From NCBI RefSeq assembly GCF_000204925.1, contig NC_015435.1:1443160-1507159 (forward strand): DNA of 64,000 nucleotides. The letters run 5' to 3'. The notes beneath the pieces were generated by a model. It made no database searches. It had not been told where the DNA came from and saw only the letters and a list, made by a program, of their open reading frames with translations. Position 1 is the first letter of the stretch. Every line of letters starts with the position of its first letter. A program made the position numbers and the translations under genes. This document shows positions 57,671 to 64,000 of this stretch, in pieces. The stretch is from Metallosphaera cuprina Ar-4. Its GTDB lineage: Archaea; Thermoproteota; Thermoprotei_A; Sulfolobales; Sulfolobaceae.

Positions 57671-58972
57671 GTGATTTGCTTATTCCTATTTAGGAGGGAC
57701 CTTAGACTTGAGGACAACACCTGTTTAATTAAGGCCTTAAGAGAGTGCGATGAGGTTGTACCGTTATTCATTATAGATCCTAGACAGGTTGAAGATAACC
57801 CTTACAAGTCCCCTTTCGCAATAGGATTCATGATAGACTCTCTCCTTGAGTTGGATCAGGATCTTAAAACTATGGGCTCTAGGCTCCATTTACTAAAGGG
57901 ATTTCCCGAGGAGATAATACCTAAGATTAACGCTGATGCGGTTTACATGAATGAGGATTACACTCCTTTCAGTAGGCAAAGAGATGAGAGGATCAAGGAG
58001 AAAGTTAAAGGGAAGCTCGTAACGTGTGAAGATCTGCTCCTAACGAAGAAGAGATTCTTTTTAAAAGAAGGGAAACCTTACTCCGTCTTCACAAGATTTT
58101 ACGTCGACGTGAAAGATAAACCTGTCAGGCGGCCCGAAGTAAACAACCTCAAAAACTATGGGGAGATGAAAGATATTACTGACGTTAAACTCTTAGAGAA
58201 CCTACATTTTCAGAGGTCTAGCTTTAAGGGTGGTAGAAGAGCGGCTTTGGACACATTAAATAGAGCGCAAACGATAGACTACTCATTGAGGAACTTTCCT
58301 GGTTTGCCAGGAACTACAAGACTTTCTCCTTACCTTAAGTTCGGTGTTTTGTCACCTAGAGAGGTTTACTATTCAGTGAACGAGGAGATAAGGAGACAGC
58401 TTTACTGGAGAGACTTCTTTACGCTTTTGGCGTATTACAATCCATACGTTTTTGGTCACGCGTATAAAAGAGAGTACGACTGCGTACCATGGGTTAACGA
58501 TACTAACCTGTTTAGTGCGTGGACCCAAGGCAAAACAGGATATCCCATAGTTGACGCAGGTATGAGGGAGTTAAATAACACAGGTTTCATGCATAATAGA
58601 ACTCGAATGATTACCGCGTTCTTCCTGGTTAAGGTGCTTCATGTTGACTGGCGATGGGGAGAAAAGTACTTTGCCACAAAGTTAGTCGATTACGATCCGT
58701 CAGTGAATAACGGGAACTGGCAATGGGTGGCCTCTACAGGTGTTGATAGGATGTTTAGAATTTTTAATCCCTGGCTTCAACAGAAGAAGTTTGACCCTGA
58801 GGCAGTCTACATTAAGGAATGGGTACCTGAACTGAGAGATCTGTCTCCAGCTGACATTCACAACGTTTACGCATTAAAGGTGGACGGATATCCCAAGCCT
58901 ATCGTGAATTATCTAGAAGAGGTTAGAAAGGCGAGGGAATATTATGAAAAGTCTAGATCAACTTGTAACTAA
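57671..58972 (+). CDS. phrB: Deoxyribodipyrimidine photolyase (class I)
   Basis: The GTG start at 57671 begins directly with the family N-terminus ICLFLFRRDLRLEDNT, giving 433 residues. An antenna-binding alpha/beta domain (~1-130) precedes the FAD-binding helical domain, which shows WRDFF, the substrate/FAD segment KTGYPIVDAGMREL, MHNRTRM, and the conserved DYDPSVNNGNWQW. It repairs UV cyclobutane dimers using blue light. The 3' end overlaps the convergent MDR gene by 4 nt. Confidence 0.93.
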   Translation: MICLFLFRRDLRLEDNTCLIKALRECDEVVPLFIIDPRQVEDNPYKSPFAIGFMIDSLLELDQDLKTMGSRLHLLKGFPEEIIPKINADAVYMNEDYTPFSRQRDERIKEKVKGKLVTCEDLLLTKKRFFLKEGKPYSVFTRFYVDVKDKPVRRPEVNNLKNYGEMKDITDVKLLENLHFQRSSFKGGRRAALDTLNRAQTIDYSLRNFPGLPGTTRLSPYLKFGVLSPREVYYSVNEEIRRQLYWRDFFTLLAYYNPYVFGHAYKREYDCVPWVNDTNLFSAWTQGKTGYPIVDAGMRELNNTGFMHNRTRMITAFFLVKVLHVDWRWGEKYFATKLVDYDPSVNNGNWQWVASTGVDRMFRIFNPWLQQKKFDPEAVYIKEWVPELRDLSPADIHNVYALKVDGYPKPIVNYLEEVRKAREYYEKSRSTCN

Positions 58973-59964
58973 GGAGAGAGGAATATTCTCCCGTCTCTTC
59001 TACCTTCCTTAAACGATAGGAACGCCTCTTTGATATCTTCTAGCCTGAACGTCCTCCATGTCCTCACCTTCAACTTGCTAGCCAAAGTAAGTAGTTCTAT
59101 GAAGTCTCCCATATCTCCTCTATTAGTTCCTAACAACGTCACGTGTTTAAGATAGAGCTTGTTTACATCCAGCTGAGCCTTTCCTCCTGTGATAGCTCCA
59201 TACGTGATGATCCTTCCGTAATTGCCAACCAGTTTAAAAGCTAAGTCCCAGTACTCCTGTCCTAACGAGTTTACAACCACTGAAGCCATCTTACCCTGGG
59301 TGAACTCCTTAATTACCTCCTCCGCGTTTACGTAATCCACCACTATATCGGGATTGAAATCCTTTACCCAGGCCTTAGTAGAAACTGCGACTACAGTGGC
59401 CCCCATCATTTTAGCCAATTGTATGAGAAACATACCTGTGTTACCAGAAGCGCCCAACACAACAACCAGGTCTTGAGGGTTTACCTGTGCTATCTTCAAC
59501 GCATGGTAAGGAGTCAAGATAGCGATGGGTAAACTTGCCAATATTTCGTCTCGTAAAGACGATCGCATAACGTTTCTAGCCGGCACAACTATTTCTTCCG
59601 CGTAACCTCCTTGGGTTTCCACACCTATTCTTTTCCCGTTAACGCAATACGTCTGCCTGCCTCTGAGGCAGCTCTCGCAGCTTCCGTCAAAGAGTCTAGT
59701 GTAAACCGCAACCCTGTCCCCTGGAGAGACGTGAGTCACCCCTTTACCTACCTCTTCGACAACCCCGAAGAACTCCGATCCAGGTATATGAGGAATTGGT
59801 GATACCGATAGGACCTCGACGCTCATCAAATCCACAGGATTGATTGATGCTTTCAATACTCTCAATTTCACTTCGTTATCTCCTACACGAGGTTCTGGAA
59901 CTTCCCTCAACTCTAAGTTATCTATCCCCCTTCTTTCATAGAGTATTGCCCTCATATCAGGCAT
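58969..59964 (-). CDS. MDR-family (zinc alcohol dehydrogenase-like) oxidoreductase
   Basis: The 331-residue protein has a GroES-like domain and a Rossmann domain (VVLGASGNTG, ~residue 165). Structural zinc cysteines are partly kept (CESC and C in RGRQTYC, three of four), while the catalytic Cys and His of true alcohol dehydrogenases are absent (SINPVDLM and PGSEFFG). This suggests a quinone-reductase or enoyl/crotonyl-reductase-like activity with NAD(P)H rather than a zinc alcohol dehydrogenase. Confidence 0.82.
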   Translation of the reverse strand: MPDMRAILYERRGIDNLELREVPEPRVGDNEVKLRVLKASINPVDLMSVEVLSVSPIPHIPGSEFFGVVEEVGKGVTHVSPGDRVAVYTRLFDGSCESCLRGRQTYCVNGKRIGVETQGGYAEEIVVPARNVMRSSLRDEILASLPIAILTPYHALKIAQVNPQDLVVVLGASGNTGMFLIQLAKMMGATVVAVSTKAWVKDFNPDIVVDYVNAEEVIKEFTQGKMASVVVNSLGQEYWDLAFKLVGNYGRIITYGAITGGKAQLDVNKLYLKHVTLLGTNRGDMGDFIELLTLASKLKVRTWRTFRLEDIKEAFLSFKEGRRDGRIFLSP

Positions 59965-59990
59965 TCTGAGATATAAGGATAAGAACTTTT

Positions 59991-60164
59991 TTAGTTCCTG
60001 GGATTCTGAGGGATGAGTTCAGTGAGACTACTCGTTTTAAAGCAATGACTTTCAATCTTATCAAGAATCATACAGGCGGCTTTATTCCTCATCTTCTTTC
60101 TCTTCATGAAAGGAAGCTTGACGAGCTCATCCTTACTGTTAATTTGGACATGATCCCCTAGCAT
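59991..60164 (-). CDS. Possible small hypothetical protein (57 aa)
   Basis: The ATG at 60164 opens a 57-codon frame with protein-like composition: MLGDHVQINSKDELVKLPF, a lysine-rich stretch MKRKKMRNKAAC, then an ILDKIE helix. The frame is open a few codons further upstream, to a TAG. It lies 26 nt before the MDR gene on the same strand. It may be a real small protein or the tail of a broken gene. Confidence 0.35.
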   Translation of the reverse strand: MLGDHVQINSKDELVKLPFMKRKKMRNKAACMILDKIESHCFKTSSLTELIPQNPRN

Positions 60165-60246
60165 TTCGCTTAATGTCTTTCGGTAGTATGGTATACGTTC
60201 CTAACACATAGGAAAAAGTTTAATTGTCATCTTTCTTATTGCACCT

Positions 60247-60480
60247 ATGAGCTTACTCCTTAAAATGAATAGAGTCACATCAAGAGTCCTAGTTATGCTC
60301 CTAACTATGTCATTTAGGTTCCTCTCACTTCATCAACTCATGTTCATTGTGATTCCATTTCTCCTCGATGGAGGGTCCAATTCCTTCTTTTTAACTAACA
60401 TAGCTCTAATTCCAGTCGCTGCGCTCCTCCTCCTAATTTCGCTGATAGTGTACTTGGTCAGAAAGATCAGAAACAGGTAA
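60247..60480 (+). CDS. Small two-TM hypothetical protein
   Basis: The 77-residue product has two membrane helices (~residues 15-40 and 50-70) and ends in a basic tail (VRKIRNR). A TATA-like AAGTTTAAT lies ~28 nt before the ATG. No family is recognised and it could be a remnant. Confidence 0.45.
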   Translation: MSLLLKMNRVTSRVLVMLLTMSFRFLSLHQLMFIVIPFLLDGGSNSFFLTNIALIPVAALLLLISLIVYLVRKIRNR

Positions 60481-61145
60481 TCTTTTTTATATACGTTGAT
60501 TTATTTTTTACCATTTTTATGTTAACTCTATTAGGTATCACAAGTACCTCAGTCCAAACTTATTAGCTCATGAAAACGATGATCCATTAGTCCATATTTA
60601 GTTAAATTTGTGAGGACTCTCCATGAAGCCGTAAGCGGTTGATAGGAACATTTGCTTTCCCTATTTCTTTAGCTCTACGATCAATAGCTAGAACTTTCCG
60701 TTTACCCATAGAACCAATTTTAAAACGTGCCTCGATCTGGACTAAAAAGGCTAAGCTAGTAGCCTAATCTTAGGACACGATCTAGTGTCTTGCGTACCTT
60801 TACGGTTCAAGATAATCGTAAGGAGCGAACTTTAATCCACTTTAAATATGCCTATGGGCTTTCTTCGATTTTTAAAACCTCTCGAAATTCATCAGGAGAG
60901 GAAATCCTCCCTTTCTCGAATACGATCATTAATTTTCCCTTAGAGTCTAACCAGATGCGTCTCTTTATAAAACGCGTTCTCCAATAAGGCAGGGTATATG
61001 ATATAGCTAAACGTGCTTAGCTTAATGTGAAAAAGTCAAACTTTATGCTCGCATTCTCTGAAAAAGAAAACGTTTCCAGCTAACATGTTTTTATTGAGCT
61101 TAAACCTTAACATCTTCAAAGTCAGGATCTTTAAAAGATAACGGC
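60481..61145. other. 665-bp stretch with apparent gene remnants, no intact gene
   Basis: On the minus strand, 60852-61016 is an open stretch of 54 codons with convincing protein-like sequence (LPYWRTRFIKRRIWLDSKGK, then MIVFEKGRISSPDEFREVLK) but no usable start before its middle. Another minus-strand stretch around 60560-60720 reads LAIDRRAKEIGKANVPINRL in one frame and LTASWRVLTNLTKYGLMD in the next, as expected for a frameshifted old gene. A 65-codon plus-strand frame at 60790-60987 overlaps the first remnant and is probably not real. Confidence 0.35.
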
Positions 61146-62498
61146 TTAGTTTCTCATTGATTCGTTGTAAGCGCGCTCTACGTATTTACCAGGGTTCATT
61201 ATGTCGTTGGGATCAATGATCTCTTTTATCCTTTTCATGATTTCTAGGACCTTGACTCCGTTATGTTTCGCCAACTGGATTGCCATCAGTTTAGTTTTTT
61301 GAACCCCTATTCCGTGCTCTCCTGATATCGATCCACCTAGTTCTATAGCTATTTCGCCCACTTTTTCAAACAGCTCTAATGCGACCTCTTTCTCTTCTAG
61401 GAGTATGTTAGGATGTAGGTTTCCATCGCCTATGTGGGCTATAACAGGCATCCTTACGTTAAACTTCCCTTCAAGCTCCTTTAACTTACGAATAGCATCC
61501 ATGAGTTTCGATACAGGGACAACTATGTCCTCGACTAGCATTTCCTTCGCCGAAGCCTTAAGGGCTATAGCGGCTTGGGCCCTTAATGAGTAAACTCTCT
61601 CCCACTCCTTATCGCTAAGCTCGGTTAGATCTCCGTCCCACTTCCTGATTATATTTCTGATACTTTCCAAGTCCTGATCCTCAATCAATAGAATGAGCAT
61701 CCCTCCCTCAGATTCCTTTAGCCCGGCATTCAAATGGACGTTTAGAGTTTTCAAAACTTCAGAATCCATAAATTCAGCTATCTCCGGCATTATCCCCGAT
61801 TTCCTGATGTCCGAAATGACGCCAGCCGTTGAGTCCAAACTTGGCATCGATACGAGCAAAGGAATTAGCTTTCGTTTAGGTAGTGGAACAATGCGAAACC
61901 AGATCTCTGTTATCACGCCAAGAGTCCCTTCGCTACCTACGAATAGGTGAGTCAAATCGTAACCTGCTCTATTTTTCCTTAATGGTTCCCCTATCTTAAC
62001 TATCTCGCCAGTGGGTAACACTACTTTCAGCGCTAGCACCCAATCTCTGAAAGTCCCATACTTTACACCCCTCATACCTCCAGAGGAGTTAGCTACAGCA
62101 CCCCCTACAGAGCATAGAAAGAAGGACGCCGGATCTGGAGGTAAGAAGAACCCTCTCTCCATCAACTTCTTGTTTAAATACTCAAGGTTCACTCCAGGTT
62201 GGGTTCTCACATACCAATCTACGTCATTTATCTCCAAGATTGAAGACATGTACTTCATGTCAATAAGGATGCAACCCTCGCACGAGACCGCACCGGTTAG
62301 GCTTGTGCCCGCCCCCCACGTGACGATTGGAATCCTTTTCCTGTTAGCGTAATCTACGACCTTTACTATCTCCTCCTCTGTTCTAGGATAGACAATAACG
62401 CCGGGTTTGACCTTGTAGCTTAGGAAGTCTTCCCTTGACTCTTTCGAAGTGGTCAAATTAAGCTCCTTCATTTCCTTCTCCAGATCGAAGCCCTCCAT
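61146..62498 (-). CDS. FAD-linked oxidase, glycolate oxidase GlcD / D-lactate dehydrogenase type
   Basis: The ATG at 62498, ~27 nt behind a TATA-like TTTATTAAATAT, gives 450 residues; a GTG at 62516 is possible. The N-terminal PCMH-type FAD domain shows [13 protein letters not shown] and [13 protein letters not shown]. The C-terminal FAD-oxidase domain shows [10 protein letters not shown] and [15 protein letters not shown]. It oxidises a 2-hydroxy acid such as D-lactate or glycolate, passing electrons to an acceptor. No glcE/glcF partner is nearby. Confidence 0.88.
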   Translation of the reverse strand: MEGFDLEKEMKELNLTTSKESREDFLSYKVKPGVIVYPRTEEEIVKVVDYANRKRIPIVTWGAGTSLTGAVSCEGCILIDMKYMSSILEINDVDWYVRTQPGVNLEYLNKKLMERGFFLPPDPASFFLCSVGGAVANSSGGMRGVKYGTFRDWVLALKVVLPTGEIVKIGEPLRKNRAGYDLTHLFVGSEGTLGVITEIWFRIVPLPKRKLIPLLVSMPSLDSTAGVISDIRKSGIMPEIAEFMDSEVLKTLNVHLNAGLKESEGGMLILLIEDQDLESIRNIIRKWDGDLTELSDKEWERVYSLRAQAAIALKASAKEMLVEDIVVPVSKLMDAIRKLKELEGKFNVRMPVIAHIGDGNLHPNILLEEKEVALELFEKVGEIAIELGGSISGEHGIGVQKTKLMAIQLAKHNGVKVLEIMKRIKEIIDPNDIMNPGKYVERAYNESMRN

Positions 62499-62631
62499 AG
62501 ATTGATGCTGGATCACATATTTAATAAATTATGTCATTGAGTAGTTAAAGGCAGAGAGTTAAGCTAAGCTCGGCTCTAGAACTCTAGCTTTATTGGCATA
62601 GATATTTAAAAATACCTAGCCTCTCTCTTTT

Positions 62632-63570
62632 ATGAGATTCCTCCTATTAGGATTGGGCTTCATCTCAACACATGTGGCTCTAACGTTGAGTGAACTGGGA
62701 GAAGATGTTACCGTAACATATAGGAATCTAAACCCAGTTAAGGAAGAGTACATAAAAATCCTAAATAATAAGGTAAATTTAGTAAAGCTAGATCCCCTAT
62801 CTTCAGAAATTGAGAAACACGTCAAAGGCTCGGACACTGTTGTAAACTTTATAGGAGAAATAAAGGGATCGGAAGACAGATTGAAATTAGCTAACGTGGA
62901 AGTGCCTAAAAGATTGGCGGAGTTGAGTTTTAACTTTGGGAAAACGTTCATTCACTTGAGTGGAGCCACTTCCACAGGGGCAACTGGGAAGAACGTCAAG
63001 GAGGAACCAGAACATTGTAAAGATAGCTTAGCTACTACACAGTTCGAGAGAAGCAAGTGTAATGGAGAGAAGGAAATAATGAGACTCGCAATTGAGAAAG
63101 GAGGTGACGTTACGATATTGAGGCCTACTTTAGTCTACGGTAGATACGCTGCCCACATTCAATTTGTTACAATGTATAGACTTTCTAAACTTAGGATCAT
63201 ACCTGAACTAAACTTAGATATGGCTACCGTAAACGCCTGGTCGATTGGTAAGGCCATTCACAAGTTGGGAAAGGTAACAGGAAGGAGATATCTTTACGCT
63301 ACAGAGTGTGGAAGCGTCAAAGTCTCTAAGTTTTTTGAGATCATGGCAGAATCGCTCAATGGAGGAGTGAAGATCCCAATTCCAACGATCTTTGCCAAAC
63401 TGGCCCTCCCTGCTGAGATCAGGAGTCTATTAAGGTACTCGGGTACTACCTACGATTGCTCTAAATTTGAGGGCTATGCAGGAGAGCTAAAGTTCGATGA
63501 AAGCGAAATAAAGGAAAACGTCAAATTTCTAAAACAGTTGGACAGAGAGGGGAAACTCGTCCCTACTTAA
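62632..63570 (+). CDS. NDUFA9-like atypical SDR/epimerase protein
   Basis: The 312-residue protein has an N-terminal Rossmann start (LLLGLGFISTHVALTLSELG) with a modified Gly motif (GLGFIST instead of GxxGxxG). The catalytic YxxxK of the family reads FERSK (~residue 144), with Phe for Tyr. LRPTLVYG, typical of extended SDRs, is present. NDUFA9-like proteins bind NADPH without clear catalysis; the missing Tyr fits a structural or sensing role. Confidence 0.7.
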   Translation: MRFLLLGLGFISTHVALTLSELGEDVTVTYRNLNPVKEEYIKILNNKVNLVKLDPLSSEIEKHVKGSDTVVNFIGEIKGSEDRLKLANVEVPKRLAELSFNFGKTFIHLSGATSTGATGKNVKEEPEHCKDSLATTQFERSKCNGEKEIMRLAIEKGGDVTILRPTLVYGRYAAHIQFVTMYRLSKLRIIPELNLDMATVNAWSIGKAIHKLGKVTGRRYLYATECGSVKVSKFFEIMAESLNGGVKIPIPTIFAKLALPAEIRSLLRYSGTTYDCSKFEGYAGELKFDESEIKENVKFLKQLDREGKLVPT

Positions 63571-64000
63571 TACTTTCTTATCATTAACGTCGCTAATATC
63601 TCCGTGTAGGGTATAACGAATAGATTGAGGATAGGAATCAGTGATAATATAGCACCTAGGAGAAGCACAACCGCAGACGCTCCGTCCTTGGAGAAGGACT
63701 TCGAGTACCAATCTATCGCTTCTCCGATTCCCGCCTTATATCCGTTAACTATGGCTGAGGCTATAACGTATATTATGATGAGGAGAAGTCCTTCTATAAG
63801 GATTGCGCCCGGCACGAAAAAGGTAGAGAACAAACCGTATATCAACCCTACTATTAGTGCAGACGGTAACAGTTTCTCCTTAGTATTTAGTGTACTCTGC
63901 CATGCTAAACCTAGGTCAGGTACCCCTCCGCTTACTACCGCTCCTGCCTCATACGCTTCAACCAATATTAGAAAAGAATATATTACGCCTGATATAAATC
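63567..64000 (-). CDS. DUF4013-like membrane protein, 5' partial
   Basis: The frame is open to the right edge of the window: codons before the TTG at 63965 continue as a hydrophobic stretch (FISGVIYSFLILVEAYEAGA), so the start lies outside. At least four membrane helices are visible, with GGVPDLGLAWQ and a motif resembling a repeated hydrophobic-hairpin layout. A DUF4013-like family is my best guess. The stop overlaps the convergent NDUFA9-like gene by 4 nt. Confidence 0.5.
   Translation of the reverse strand, partial: FISGVIYSFLILVEAYEAGAVVSGGVPDLGLAWQSTLNTKEKLLPSALIVGLIYGLFSTFFVPGAILIEGLLLIIIYVIASAIVNGYKAGIGEAIDWYSKSFSKDGASAVVLLLGAILSLIPILNLFVIPYTEILATLMIRKY

Noticed and set aside
60790-60987. 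65-codon plus-strand frame as a gene
   Set aside because: It overlaps a more protein-like minus-strand remnant, has no motif, and its composition does not look like a real protein.

Overview
The window looks like a chromosome segment of a thermoacidophilic, respiring crenarchaeon of the order Sulfolobales. The evidence is a cbsA-cbsB-soxL-soxN-odsN style cytochrome ba complex, a sulfocyanin-like blue copper protein, a copR-copM-copA copper cluster, Ser/Thr/Asn-rich surface proteins with C-terminal membrane anchors, and many leaderless genes with a TATA-like box about 25-30 nt upstream. A metal- or sulfur-oxidising genus (Metallosphaera, Sulfuracidifex or Acidianus type) is my guess; the species cannot be fixed by reading. 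I saw no tRNA, rRNA, CRISPR array, integrase or intact insertion sequence.

Layout. (1) 1-5376: the analog of a bc1 complex (CbsA, cut by the window edge, CbsB, Rieske SoxL, cytochrome b SoxN, small OdsN). (2) 5382-8415: a folate enzyme, agmatinase and an M20 amidohydrolase. (3) 8416-11436: divergent copper regulator, small TRASH metallochaperone and Cu-ATPase. (4) 11441-21415: the most interesting block, described below. (5) 21520-27669: ankyrin protein, FAD-dependent reductase, MFS transporter, a broken SBP56 (methanethiol oxidase) gene, and a ferredoxin-CBS protein with a small membrane partner. (6) 27857-36171: acetamidase/formamidase with an APC permease, an MFS transporter, and a sugar-type ABC transporter whose permease is a MalF-MalG fusion interrupted by an in-frame TGA. 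(7) 36290-47062: surface proteins, MFS transporter, an OB-fold SSB-like protein, malate dehydrogenase, a ParA-like ATPase with an altered P-loop, aldo/keto reductase, a divergent NRAMP relative, a LigB-type dioxygenase and a zinc-ribbon membrane protein. (8) 47141-55937: a complete oligopeptide-type ABC system whose binding protein appears circularly permuted. (9) 55967-64000: S9 peptidase, photolyase, MDR reductase, FAD-linked (glycolate/D-lactate type) oxidase, an NDUFA9-like SDR and a partial membrane protein.

The central block 11441-21415 encodes a Tat-exported Rieske protein like AioB, a very long AioA-like molybdopterin oxidoreductase, a membrane-anchored sulfocyanin-like protein, a CuA-containing oxidase subunit II, oxidase subunit I, two paralogous multi-TM proteins with a Ser-Cys-Cys motif, one further membrane protein, and two single-TM microproteins (35 and 45 aa). 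Read together, these could form a self-contained electron chain: substrate -> AioA-like Mo enzyme -> Rieske -> blue copper -> CuA -> haem-copper oxidase -> O2. The copper homeostasis genes directly alongside fit this picture. The residues that bind arsenite in bacterial AioA are only partly recognisable, so the substrate should be treated as unknown.
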